Of a stretch of 64,000 bases of DNA, positions 16,087 through 24,783 are shown piece after piece. The stretch lies in the NCBI GenBank assembly GCA_964531205.1, contig CAZHGH010000005.1, forward strand, positions 3,529-67,528. Direction: 5' to 3'. The stretch comes from JAICWY01 sp964531205. Lineage in GTDB: Bacteria > Vulcanimicrobiota > Vulcanimicrobiia > Vulcanimicrobiales > Vulcanimicrobiaceae. The translations under genes were made by a program, and so were the position numbers. Every line of letters begins with the position of its first letter. Position 1 is the stretch's first letter. The notes under the pieces were generated by a model that worked only from the letters and a program-made list of their open reading frames with translations, was not told the origin of the DNA and did not search any database.

Positions 16087-16683
16087 TTAGCCGATGCTCG
16101 TAGCGTAAAAGACATTGCCGCTCCAATACCCATACGCGGTGATGGTGCGCCCAACGTACAGATTCTGCGCCGTGCCGTTGTAGATGGCTTGCTGATCGTC
16201 GATGGTGATGGACGAGAACAGGCCCTGCATGATGGTCACGCGGTTGTTGCTGACCGCCATAATAACGCCGTGCACGCTTGCGTTGCTGCCGGTCTGCGGA
16301 TACCCGTTGCCGCCATAGCCGCCGTTGCCGTTGGCCTGCGCAACGAACATATTGTTGTTCCAATAGCCGCGCAGCGCATAGTGTCCGCCTACGTAGAGGC
16401 CGCCGCCCGTTCCGAGCAGCGCGCCCTGGTTCACTATAACCGTTGAGCCATTGTCCTCGCGGAACTGCGCGATGTCGCCGTTGACCGCTATAACGGTTCC
16501 GGAAATCGTTGTGTAGTTAGAGCGATAGGTGCCGTGTCGCTCTTGCTTGCACCAGCCGCGAGCGTGGCCGGCGGGATTCACGCAGCCATGCGGGTTTCCG
16601 TTGTCCTCATCGGCGCGGCTGACCGCACCGCTTACCGGCAGGATGAAGAGCGTTGCAAGAAGTGCCGTGATGAGTGTACGCAT
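16087..16683 (-). CDS. Secreted protein with internally duplicated beta domain
   Basis: A 198-residue protein with a signal peptide (MRTLITALLATLFILPVSG, cleavage near residue 25). The mature part holds two similar units of about 60 residues: TTISGTVIAVNGDIAQF..LYVGGHYALRGYWNNNMFVA and ASVHGVIMAVSNNRVTIM..LYVGRTITAYGYWSGNVFYA, joined by a Gly/Asn-rich linker. The pattern suggests tandem OB-like beta barrels, as in DUF5666-type proteins. Function unknown. ATG at 16683 is chosen because it starts the signal peptide. It overlaps the 3' end of the deacetylase gene by 52 bp, in a different frame. Confidence 0.72.
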   Translation of the reverse strand: MRTLITALLATLFILPVSGAVSRADEDNGNPHGCVNPAGHARGWCKQERHGTYRSNYTTISGTVIAVNGDIAQFREDNGSTVIVNQGALLGTGGGLYVGGHYALRGYWNNNMFVAQANGNGGYGGNGYPQTGSNASVHGVIMAVSNNRVTIMQGLFSSITIDDQQAIYNGTAQNLYVGRTITAYGYWSGNVFYATSIG

Positions 16684-17462
16684 GCCCTTAAAACGATGGG
16701 CGAGCGAGCGTTGTTGCGGGGTGCCGCCTGAAGGGCACTCACAAACTGCATGAGCGACCAATCGCCCCGTACCCGAACGCGTGGAATCTCGAGCGGCGTT
16801 TCAGGCGGAATGACGTACCGAGGGTCCGTCGTCACGGCGAGCGGCAGGTTCGCCGCACGCACAAGCTCCAGCGTCTTGCTATTGAAGCGCCCGGACGGAT
16901 AGGCGTACGAATCGATGGGAACGTGCAGCCGCTCGTGTAGTTCCTGCACGGAGCCGTCGATTTGCACGGCCTGCTGAGCCGGCGTCATTTGCGAGAGATC
17001 GTAATGCTGCACGCCGTGCGCGGCGATGTCCATGTGCTGCGCAAGCATGCTTTGCAGCTGCGCCCAGCTGACGTGCCGGCCGTCGCCGACGTTGCCGGTG
17101 ATGATATAAAAGGTTGCCGAATCGCCGTACCGCCGCAAAAGCGGCACCGCGTACTCATATTGATCCGCGTAGCCGTCATCGAAGGTTATGACGACCGCCC
17201 GATCGAGGCTCAGGCCTAGCCGCAGCCTCCGAGCCATCTCCGCCATGCTGATGCCGCGGATGCCCTGCGCCTTCAAGTATGCAAGCTGCTCTTCGAACTG
17301 ACCGGGCGAGACCGTCAGCTGCCGTCCGACCGCGTCCGCGGGACGGTCCACATCGACCCGGTGATACATGAGGATGGGCGGCGGAACGAAGGCCGCGGGC
17401 AGCGGCGGAGGGGGCGATGAAACGGCGGCCGCGACGACGGCGAGAAAAAGGGCGAACAGCAC
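16632..17462 (-). CDS. Polysaccharide deacetylase (NodB/CE4 family), secreted
   Basis: A 276-residue carbohydrate esterase family 4 protein that removes acetyl groups from cell-wall or capsule N-acetylglucosamine. Motifs are TFDDGYAD (metal and base Asp), HGVQHYDLS (metal His pair) and YAYPSGRFN. A signal-like hydrophobic N-terminus (VLFALFLAVVAAAVSS) and a Pro-rich stretch precede PPILMYHRVDVD. GTG at 17462 is chosen because it starts the hydrophobic segment. The last 25 residues (after QAAPRNNARS) read unlike the family and overlap the next gene. It is divergent from fabF, 54 bp apart. Confidence 0.87.
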   Translation of the reverse strand: MLFALFLAVVAAAVSSPPPPLPAAFVPPPILMYHRVDVDRPADAVGRQLTVSPGQFEEQLAYLKAQGIRGISMAEMARRLRLGLSLDRAVVITFDDGYADQYEYAVPLLRRYGDSATFYIITGNVGDGRHVSWAQLQSMLAQHMDIAAHGVQHYDLSQMTPAQQAVQIDGSVQELHERLHVPIDSYAYPSGRFNSKTLELVRAANLPLAVTTDPRYVIPPETPLEIPRVRVRGDWSLMQFVSALQAAPRNNARSPIVLRACVHSSRHFLQRSSSCR

Positions 17463-17480
17463 GCCTGATTGTTCGCAAGA

Positions 17481-17500
17481 GGGACCCGCCGGGACCCGCC
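17481..17500. repeat. Tandem 10-bp direct repeat in divergent promoter gap
   Basis: GGGACCCGCC occurs twice head-to-tail between the divergent deacetylase and fabF starts. It may be a protein-binding site or simple slippage. Confidence 0.5.
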
Positions 17501-17516
17501 GTATCTGTGGGACGTT

Positions 17517-18785
17517 TTGGATGCTTCGACACACTCCGCACACACGAAAAGACGCGTAGTCGTCACCGGGCTTGGGGCCGTGACGCCCTTAGGCAACACC
17601 AAGGATGAGTTCTGGCGCAGGTTGATCGCCGGCGAGAGCGGCGTGGGGCCTATCACTGCCTTCGACGCCTCGCTGTTCACGACGCGCTTTGCCGCCGAAG
17701 TGAAAGATTTCGATCCGGAAGCGCTGATCGGCAAACGCGAAGCGAAGCGGATGGATCGTTTCTCGCAATTTTCCCTCGTCGCAGCGAAAGAGGCGATCGA
17801 AGATGCGAAGTTTCCCGAAGGCGACGGCGAGCTCTGGCGCGACTCGGGCGCGATCATCGCGACGGGAATCGGCGGCATCCTCACGTTTTGGAACAGCTCG
17901 GAAAAAGCCAATAAAGACGGTACGTGGTCGAAGGTCACGCCGTTCTTCATTCCGATGCTGATGGCCAACGCGGGCGCCGCGCACATCTCGATGCAATACA
18001 ATCTTCGCGGACCGACGTTTGCGGTCTCGAGCGCGTGTGCCAGCGGCAACGACGCAATCGTGACCGCCTACAATTATATTGCCAACGGCGAAGCGCCGAT
18101 GATGCTTGCCGGCGGAAGCGAAGCGACGATTGCGCCGCTGGCCGTCGGCGGTTTCTGCTCGATGAAGGCGATGTCGACGCGCAACGACGATCCTGCGCGG
18201 GCGAGCCGTCCGTTCGACAAAGAACGCGACGGCTTCGTGCTCGGTGAAGGCGCGGGAATTCTCGTTCTCGAGGAATACGAACACGCGAAAGCGCGCGGCG
18301 CGAAGATTTACTGCGAACTCTATGGCTACGGTCAGTCGGGCGACGCGTACAACATCGTCGCGCCGGATCCGGAGAGTCAAGGCGTGGAGCTCGCGCTCAA
18401 TCGCGCGCTGAAACGCACGGGCGTGCGTCCGCAGCAAGTGGATTACATCAACGCGCACGGCACGTCGACGCCGCTCGGCGATACGGCGGAGTCGCAGGCA
18501 ATTCAACGTGTGCTCGGCGCGGAAACGAACGTTGCGGTGAGCTCGACGAAATCGATGCACGGCCACGCACTTGGTGCCGCCGGCGGAATCGAAGGCGTTG
18601 CGACGGTGCTCGCCGTGCACAACGACGTCATGCCGCCGACGATCAATTACGAAAATCCCGATCCGGAATGCGAGCTCGATTACGTTCCGAACGTTGCGCG
18701 CAAAGCGCCGGTGAACGTTGCCCTTTCAAACTCGTTCGGTTTCGGCGGCCACAACAGCGTTTTGGTCTTCGGTAAGGTGAGATAG
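17517..18785 (+). CDS. fabF: Beta-ketoacyl-ACP synthase II
   Basis: A KAS II of about 422 residues that elongates acyl-ACP with malonyl-ACP in fatty-acid synthesis. The nucleophile Cys is in SSACASGNDA, the two His in NAHGTSTPLGD and SMHGHALGAAGG, and the N-terminus is KRRVVVTGLGAVTPLGN. The start is uncertain: there is no ATG near KRRVVV, so TTG at 17517 is taken; an upstream TTG at 17469 is in frame but would overlap the deacetylase gene. acpP, usually in front of fabF, is not here. rnc and smc follow as in many bacteria. Confidence 0.9.
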   Translation: MDASTHSAHTKRRVVVTGLGAVTPLGNTKDEFWRRLIAGESGVGPITAFDASLFTTRFAAEVKDFDPEALIGKREAKRMDRFSQFSLVAAKEAIEDAKFPEGDGELWRDSGAIIATGIGGILTFWNSSEKANKDGTWSKVTPFFIPMLMANAGAAHISMQYNLRGPTFAVSSACASGNDAIVTAYNYIANGEAPMMLAGGSEATIAPLAVGGFCSMKAMSTRNDDPARASRPFDKERDGFVLGEGAGILVLEEYEHAKARGAKIYCELYGYGQSGDAYNIVAPDPESQGVELALNRALKRTGVRPQQVDYINAHGTSTPLGDTAESQAIQRVLGAETNVAVSSTKSMHGHALGAAGGIEGVATVLAVHNDVMPPTINYENPDPECELDYVPNVARKAPVNVALSNSFGFGGHNSVLVFGKVR

Positions 18786-18823
18786 CCATCGCTAATAAGT
18801 TGAGATAGCCATCGCTAATGAGT
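18778..18823. repeat. 23-bp tandem duplication at the fabF stop codon
   Basis: Two adjacent 23-bp copies (18778-18800 and 18801-18823) differ at one base. The first contains the fabF stop TAG, so the 3' end of the gene has been copied into the gap. Confidence 0.85.
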
Positions 18824-18831
18824 AATGGGGG

Positions 18832-18898
18832 ACCCCGCGCTCCTTCGACGGGCTCAGGAGTGCGGGGGGCGCGCAGCTTTAGCGGAGCGCCTGTTAAA
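18832..18898. repeat. GC-rich hairpin element with REP-like core, copy before rnc
   Basis: Arms at 18833-18844 (CCCCGCGCTCCT) and 18856-18867 form a 12-bp stem with one G-T pair. The REP-like core (TCCTTCGACGGGCTCAGGA, 18841-18859) lies across its inner arms and loop. The following segment to 18898 (AGCTTTAGCGGAGCGCC, 18875-18891) recurs upstream of accB at 33040-33091. Confidence 0.7.
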
Positions 18899-18902
18899 AC
18901 GA

Positions 18903-18939
18903 GCCTGCCATTGAGCGCGGTCAGCGCGTAATGGCAGGC
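18903..18939 (+). promoter_or_regulatory. Hairpin enclosing the rnc start codon
   Basis: A perfect 10-bp stem pairs GCCTGCCATT (18903-18912) with AATGGCAGGC (18930-18939), so the ATG at 18931 is base-paired. The 17-nt loop can form an inner GCGC/GCGC helix. This could block translation until cut, for example by RNase III itself; autoregulation of rnc by leader cleavage is known in E. coli. Confidence 0.65.
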
Positions 18940-19629
18940 GAACAGCGGCGCCGGCGGTTGCGCGCGCTGCTGCAACTTGCGGACGTTCCCGGCGATACGC
19001 TGGAAAGCTTCGAACAAGCCTTCGTGCATGAGAGTGCCGCAAAAGAGCAGCAGATCGTTTCGAATGAGCGGCTCGAGTTTTTGGGCGATTCCGTCCTCGG
19101 ACTTGCAGCCGCGCGCTGGTTGTATGAAACCTATCCTGCAGAAAAAGAGGGCGTGCTCGCCAAGCGCAAAGCCGCGATCGTCAGCGATTCGGCGATTGCG
19201 AAGACGGCAAAACGCCTGGGATTCGCGGATCTGGTGCAGCTCGGTGCGGGCGAACGCGCGCACGGAGGCAGCGAGCGTACCTCAATTCTGGCCGACGCAT
19301 TCGAGGCGTTCGTCGCGGCGCTGTTTCTGGCGCACGGCTTCGAAGCCTCGCGAGGTTTCGTGGAGCGCGAGCACATCGCAAGCGTCGACCACGAATCCGC
19401 CGCGATGGCTGACGCGAAGACGCAGCTGCAGGAACTCACGCAGGCGCATCTGGCTTGTACGCCGACTTACAAGGAGCACGCCGAAGGACCGCCGCATCAG
19501 CGCACCTTCACCTCTGTGGTTACCATTAACGGAGAGACGCTCGGAACGGGAACCGGGCCGTCGAAGAAGGCCGCGCAACAACAGGCCGCCGCCCAAGCAC
19601 TACACACCCTCCAGGGACGCTTTTCGTGA
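18931..19629 (+). CDS. rnc: Ribonuclease III
   Basis: A 232-residue enzyme that cuts double-stranded RNA in rRNA and mRNA processing. The catalytic domain has NERLEFLGDSVLG with Glu49 and Asp53, and ADAFEAFVAA with Asp122 and Glu125; all four metal-binding acids are present. A double-stranded-RNA-binding domain follows (about 163-230, DAKTQLQELTQAH to SKKAAQQQAAAQALHTL). There is no Shine-Dalgarno sequence before the ATG, which lies in a strong hairpin. The stop overlaps the GTG start of smc (GTGA). Confidence 0.95.
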   Translation: MAGEQRRRRLRALLQLADVPGDTLESFEQAFVHESAAKEQQIVSNERLEFLGDSVLGLAAARWLYETYPAEKEGVLAKRKAAIVSDSAIAKTAKRLGFADLVQLGAGERAHGGSERTSILADAFEAFVAALFLAHGFEASRGFVEREHIASVDHESAAMADAKTQLQELTQAHLACTPTYKEHAEGPPHQRTFTSVVTINGETLGTGTGPSKKAAQQQAAAQALHTLQGRFS

Positions 19630-22600
19630 AACTTAAGCAGATCAAAACCTTTGGATTCAAAACTTTCGCTGAGCCGACGACGCTGGAATTCGGCGGCGGC
19701 ATTACCGCGATCGTCGGTCCGAACGGTTCGGGAAAATCGAATTTGATCGATGCGTTCCGTTGGGTGCTCGGCGAGCAGAGCAGCAAGAGCCTGCGCTCGG
19801 GCAAGATGGAAGACGTCATCTTCGCCGGCAACGAGAAGCGCAAGCCGCTGGGCCTTGCGGAAGTGTCGGTTACGTTTGACAACAGCGATCGCAAGCTTCC
19901 AATCGATTTTACCGAAGTCGAGATTACGCGCCGTGCCTATCGGGCCGGTGAAATCGAGTATTATATCAACCGCAATCAGTGCCGTCTGCGCGATATTCTC
20001 GATCTGCTGATGGGGACGGGACTTGGGCCGGGATCGTACTCGATCGTTTCGCAAGGCCAGATCGATTCGATTCTCACAAGCAAACCGCAAGATCGCCGCG
20101 CGCTCTTCGAAGAAACGGCCGGCATCAACAAATTCTTGGCGCGCAAAAACGAATCGATGCGGCGTCTCGAGCAGACCGAACAGAACGCCATCCGTATCAA
20201 CGATTTGATTGCGGAACTGGAACGGCGCATTCCTGAACTCGACACGCAAGTACGCCGCGCCAAACGCTACCGTAAAGTAAGCGGACGCGTACGCGATCTC
20301 GAGATTCTCTCATACATTCGCGCGAGTGCATCGCGCCGCGAAGAACGCGAGACGCTGAAGGTCGAGCTGGAGCGCAACGAAGAGTTGCGCAGCGCCGCAG
20401 CCGCGCGCGCGGCGTCGCTCGGCGCGCAATTAGCGGAAGCCCGCACACGCGCGTATCAGCACGAACTGGCGCTCGAAGAGCATCGCACGCAAAGCCAACA
20501 GTTGCGCGCAGAACTGGCGCGGTTGGAAGCCGATTACGCAGCGGCGCTTGCACGCCGCGAAACGCTCGAAGCGCAGAACACGCAGACCTCGGAAGACGTC
20601 GCGCGCGTGCAGCACGAGCGCGAAACGCTGGAAGCTTCGATTGGCGATCTCGAAGCGCGCATTGCGCCGCTGCAAGGCGAGTTGGAAGCAGCGCGCGAGC
20701 GTGAACTGCAAGCGCAGAGTGCGCTATCGCACGCGCGTGGGGAGCTGGATGCGATCTTCACGCAACTTCGCGAAGTTGAAGCCGCAGCAACGGCGCTGGC
20801 GACGCGTAAGGCCGAGCGGCGGGTGCAAGGCGAAAACGCGCGCGCGGAAGCTGAGCGTTTGGAACACGAGACCGCAGCCGCTCGCGTGCGTTGCGAGCAG
20901 TTCGAAATCCAAGCGGGCGCGGCAACGCACAAGTTCACCGAGCGCGAGCGCCAGCTCCAGCATTTGGAGACACAACTCGTCGATGCGCGAGGCCGCGTCG
21001 AAGACGCCGAACACGCCGTTGCACAAGCGCAGACGGATGTCGCGCACGCGCTAACCGCGCACCGCGAGTATTCGAGCGAAGTTGCCGCAGCCGAGTCGCG
21101 CCTGCACACGATCGAGGAACTCGAGAATTCGCTCGAAGGCCACGTCCCAGGGACGCGCGCGGTTGTTGAAGCGTGGCAGCGCGGGGAACTGCACGGCATC
21201 GAAGGCATCGTCTCGAACCTGATAACGACCGACGAACAGTACGCGCGCGCGATGGATATTGCGTTCGGCGCCCGTCTTTCGAACATCATCACGAGCACGT
21301 CGGAAGATGCGGAACGTGCCATCGACTATCTCAATCGCAAAGAGATGGGTCGCGCGACGTTTTTGCCGCTCGATACGCTTCAGAACCGTCCGGGCAAAGA
21401 CCTGACCCCCGATTTGCGCAGCGTGAACGGTGTCATCGGCTACGCGCACACGCTCATTCGCACGCAGCCGCAATACGAGAGCATCGTGAAGTTCCTCGTC
21501 GGCAACGTGCTCGTCGTGGATACGCTGCAGACCGGCATCTATCTCGCACGTAACCGCGGTTTGCGCGACACCATCGTAACGCTCTCCGGCGAGCAAATCG
21601 CCGGCGGCGGCGCGATAACCGGCGGGCGGTATCAACGCGAGAAATCAATTCTCTCACGCCGCGTCCAGGCGCAGACGCTCCGCGAGCAGCTTGCGGAAAT
21701 GCGCGCGCGCCTTGCCGATCTGGAGGCGAAGGTACACGAGAGCACGCGCTTCAACGAAGAATCCGTGGCGCAGCGCGATGAAGCAAAAGCGCGGCTCGGC
21801 CGCGTCGAGCTTTCGCTGACCGAACTGCGCGCCGAGATGGCCAACGTCTCGGCCGAAGCCGAACGCTTGCAGCACGAACTGCACGCCGCGCGTGCGCGCG
21901 TCGAAGAGTTCCAAACCAAAGTGGCGCAGGCGCGCGAACGCGAGCGCGAACTCGAAAGCGCCCAACCCGAAGAAATGCAGAGTGACGCCGACCGCGTGCG
22001 TCTCGAACACGAACTTGCGCAGGCGCGCGAGCGGATCGCGCAAGCGGAAGCGGTGCAAAGCCAGGCGTCGCAGCTTGCCGGAGATCTGCGCGAGCGCTTT
22101 GCCGCACTTTCCGCGGAGCGCGACGGCGCGAAGGCCCGGCTCGGCATCATCGATCAAGACGCGGAGCGCTCGCGGCTTGCACGGGAGCAGATGCTTTCGG
22201 AAATCGGCAGCCTCTCGCAGCAGATCGAACGCGCTTCGGCGCAGCTCGATGAGCTGCGCACGCGCGTCGCGCAGGCGGACGCGAATTTCGATGCTGCGCG
22301 CAAAGAGCGCGAGCAACTTTCGGATCAAGTTACGCGTCTCGAGGGTGAAATGCGCACGGCGGAAATCGAAGAGCGTGACGCGCAGGCCGGCGGAGAGCGT
22401 CATCGCACGCGCCTTGCCGAAATCGAAGCCGAACTGGGGATGCTCGTCTCGCAGTTTGCGCAGAATCCGGCGACCGACGAAGAATGCCGGGACGTCGAAG
22501 ACCGCTACAAAGAAGAGCCCGACACCGTTGCGGACGATCTGCCGCGTCTACGCGAGGAGCTGGCGCGCCTTTCGAACGTCAATCTGAACGCGGAAGCGGA

Positions 22601-23195
22601 TCGCGAAGAGCTCGCGCAGCGCGAGCAATTCTTGCGCGAACAGCTCGAGGATCTCTCGAAGGCGCGCGAGACGCTGTTACAATCGATTCGCGAGATCGAG
22701 CAGCAGACGCAGGCGAAATTTAACGAGACTTTCGATCAAGTCGCGGAAGCGTTCACCGAGATGTACGCGCGTCTGTTCCCCGGCGGGCAAGCCAAAATGT
22801 GGCAGACCAATCCGGAGAATCTGTCGGAAACGGGCATCGAAATCTCGGTGCAGCCGCCCGGCAAGAAACTCATGCCGTTGCCGTCGCTTTCGGGCGGCGA
22901 GCGCGCGATGACCGCCGCAGCGCTCATCTTTGCGCTGATTAAAGTGCGTCCGTCGCCGTTCTATCTGCTCGACGAGGTCGACGCGGCTCTGGACGACGCG
23001 AACGTCGAGCGCTTCTCGCGCATGGTGCGCGAGCTTGCGACCGATTCGCAGATGATCATCGTTACGCACAACAAGCAAACGATGGAACTTGCGGATCGCA
23101 TGTACGGCGTAACGATGGGCGAGGCCGGCATCAGCTCGCTGATTTCCGCGGAACTCACCGAGCGCGCGCGCGAACCGGAGCCTGCGATTGCCTGA
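19626..23195 (+). CDS. smc: Chromosome segregation protein SMC
   Basis: A 1189-residue condensin ATPase that organises and helps segregate the chromosome with ScpA and ScpB. The N-terminal ATPase half has Walker A GPNGSGKSN at 31-39. Coiled coils run at about 170-510 and 660-1020. The hinge lies between about 520 and 650 (GIEGIVSNLITTDEQYARAMDIAFGARL), and the C-terminal half has signature LSGGERAMT from residue 1088 and Walker B YLLDEVDAALDDANV near 1111-1125. The start is GTG at 19626, overlapping rnc by 4 bp. The end overlaps purH by 8 bp. scpA and scpB are not in the window. Confidence 0.97.
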   Translation: MKLKQIKTFGFKTFAEPTTLEFGGGITAIVGPNGSGKSNLIDAFRWVLGEQSSKSLRSGKMEDVIFAGNEKRKPLGLAEVSVTFDNSDRKLPIDFTEVEITRRAYRAGEIEYYINRNQCRLRDILDLLMGTGLGPGSYSIVSQGQIDSILTSKPQDRRALFEETAGINKFLARKNESMRRLEQTEQNAIRINDLIAELERRIPELDTQVRRAKRYRKVSGRVRDLEILSYIRASASRREERETLKVELERNEELRSAAAARAASLGAQLAEARTRAYQHELALEEHRTQSQQLRAELARLEADYAAALARRETLEAQNTQTSEDVARVQHERETLEASIGDLEARIAPLQGELEAARERELQAQSALSHARGELDAIFTQLREVEAAATALATRKAERRVQGENARAEAERLEHETAAARVRCEQFEIQAGAATHKFTERERQLQHLETQLVDARGRVEDAEHAVAQAQTDVAHALTAHREYSSEVAAAESRLHTIEELENSLEGHVPGTRAVVEAWQRGELHGIEGIVSNLITTDEQYARAMDIAFGARLSNIITSTSEDAERAIDYLNRKEMGRATFLPLDTLQNRPGKDLTPDLRSVNGVIGYAHTLIRTQPQYESIVKFLVGNVLVVDTLQTGIYLARNRGLRDTIVTLSGEQIAGGGAITGGRYQREKSILSRRVQAQTLREQLAEMRARLADLEAKVHESTRFNEESVAQRDEAKARLGRVELSLTELRAEMANVSAEAERLQHELHAARARVEEFQTKVAQARERERELESAQPEEMQSDADRVRLEHELAQARERIAQAEAVQSQASQLAGDLRERFAALSAERDGAKARLGIIDQDAERSRLAREQMLSEIGSLSQQIERASAQLDELRTRVAQADANFDAARKEREQLSDQVTRLEGEMRTAEIEERDAQAGGERHRTRLAEIEAELGMLVSQFAQNPATDEECRDVEDRYKEEPDTVADDLPRLREELARLSNVNLNAEADREELAQREQFLREQLEDLSKARETLLQSIREIEQQTQAKFNETFDQVAEAFTEMYARLFPGGQAKMWQTNPENLSETGIEISVQPPGKKLMPLPSLSGGERAMTAAALIFALIKVRPSPFYLLDEVDAALDDANVERFSRMVRELATDSQMIIVTHNKQTMELADRMYGVTMGEAGISSLISAELTERAREPEPAIA

Positions 23196-24750
23196 AGCGG
23201 CCCTCTTTTCGCTTTCCGATAAAACCGGTGCCGAAGAAGTCGCCAAAGCGCTCGCCGCGCGAGGCGTGCACATCTACGCTACCGGCGGAACCCGCGAGTA
23301 TCTTGCAAAGTACGGCGTTCCAACACGCGACGTCGAAGAACTGACCGGCTTCCCGCCGCTTTTTGACGGCCGCGTCAAAACGCTGCACCCCAAAGTCTTC
23401 GGCGCGATTCTGTACGATCGCAATAATGCGGCGCATCGCGATCAGGCGCGCGTATACGCAATTCACGATCTGCGGTACGTTGTCGTGAATCTCTATCCAT
23501 TCGAGGCGACCGTCGCGAAAGAAGCCACGACGCTTCCCGAAGCAATAGAGCAAATCGATATCGGCGGCGTTTCGCTGCTGCGTGCGGCGGCGAAAAACTT
23601 TTCCAGCGTTAGCGTTCTCACGCACCCGTCGCAGTACGAGCCGTTTTTGAGCGCGCTGCCGTCCGGCGGTTTGGATGAAAACGCGCGCCGCCGGCTCGCG
23701 GTTGCGGCGTTCGAGCGCACCGCCGAATACGATGCTGCAATCGCGCATTATCTTGCCGCGGAAGGCGCGGTTATGCCGAGCGAGTTGCCCGGTGCGCTGA
23801 CGCTGACGATGCCGCTTGCCCAGCCGCTGCGCTACGGTGAAAATCCGCAGATGCGGGCGGCCTTCTACGTCGACGGACGCGAGCGTTTGCCGGAGCAGCT
23901 TCACGGCAAGGAACTTTCATACAACAATTTGCTCGATCTCGATGCGACGCTGCGGTTATTGTCGCGCGCACCGCTCGGTGCGAACATCGGCTCCGAGCGC
24001 GAACGGTTCGTACGCGCCGCGATTGTGAAACACACAGTGCCTTGCGGCGTTGCGCAGCGCTCCGCGGCAGCGAAAGCGGTGCGCGACGCGCTTGACGCCG
24101 ATCCGGTGTCGGCATTCGGCGGCATCATCGCGGTCGATGCACCGATCGATCTCGAAGCCGCGCAAGCACTCTCCGCATTCTTTTTGGAAATCGTCGCGGC
24201 GCCCGTCTTTCACGACGACGCCCTCGCGCTGCTCAAGAAAAAAAAGAATTTGCGCATCATGCGCTTCGACGGCTCGTTGCCCGACGAATTGCAGCGGGAA
24301 CTGCAACTGCGCAGCGCGTTAGGCGGCGTTCTCGCCGAGGAAGAGGACCGCTCATACAAGCCCGAGACGTGGCGCGTCGTCAGCAAACGGCAGCCGCTTG
24401 CTCAGGAGTGGCACGATCTCGCGTTCGCATGGGACGTTGTACGTCATGTGAAGAGCAATGGCGTCGTGATTGTGAAGGGCGGCGTGACGCGCGGCATCTG
24501 CGCGGGACAAACCAATCGCGTGAGCGCCGTAAAAATCGCGGGCGAACGCGCCGGAGATAATGCGATCGGCGCAGCTTGCGCGAGCGACGGATTCTTCCCA
24601 TTTCCCGACGGCCTCGAAGAGGCCGCGCATGCCGGCTGTACCGCGATTATCGCACCTGAAGGCTCGGTTCGCGATGCCGAAGTTATTGCGGCGGCGGACA
24701 ACCTCGGCGTATCGCTGGTGTTTTCGACTCACCGGTATTTTTTGCATTAG
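23188..24750 (+). CDS. purH: Bifunctional AICAR formyltransferase / IMP cyclohydrolase
   Basis: A 520-residue enzyme for the last two steps of IMP synthesis. The N-terminal MGS-like cyclohydrolase domain (1 to about 190) has LFSLSDKTG, TGGTREYL and the RVKTLHPKVFGAIL motif. The C-terminal transformylase domain has VKHTVPCGVA near residue 280, with the catalytic Lys-His pair, and ends SLVFSTHRYFLH. TTG at 23188 is the only suitable start (8 bp inside smc); the next in-frame starts would delete conserved residues. Length is typical for the family. Confidence 0.95.
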   Translation: MPEAALFSLSDKTGAEEVAKALAARGVHIYATGGTREYLAKYGVPTRDVEELTGFPPLFDGRVKTLHPKVFGAILYDRNNAAHRDQARVYAIHDLRYVVVNLYPFEATVAKEATTLPEAIEQIDIGGVSLLRAAAKNFSSVSVLTHPSQYEPFLSALPSGGLDENARRRLAVAAFERTAEYDAAIAHYLAAEGAVMPSELPGALTLTMPLAQPLRYGENPQMRAAFYVDGRERLPEQLHGKELSYNNLLDLDATLRLLSRAPLGANIGSERERFVRAAIVKHTVPCGVAQRSAAAKAVRDALDADPVSAFGGIIAVDAPIDLEAAQALSAFFLEIVAAPVFHDDALALLKKKKNLRIMRFDGSLPDELQRELQLRSALGGVLAEEEDRSYKPETWRVVSKRQPLAQEWHDLAFAWDVVRHVKSNGVVIVKGGVTRGICAGQTNRVSAVKIAGERAGDNAIGAACASDGFFPFPDGLEEAAHAGCTAIIAPEGSVRDAEVIAAADNLGVSLVFSTHRYFLH

Positions 24751-24783
24751 TCACATCGAGGAAACCATAAGCGCTACACCGGC

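Noticed and set aside
17589..18620. 343-codon - strand frame opposite fabF
   Set aside because: Shadow; fabF active-site residues are intact on the + strand.
18778..18823. CRISPR-like repeat
   Set aside because: Only two directly adjacent copies with no spacer and no cas genes.
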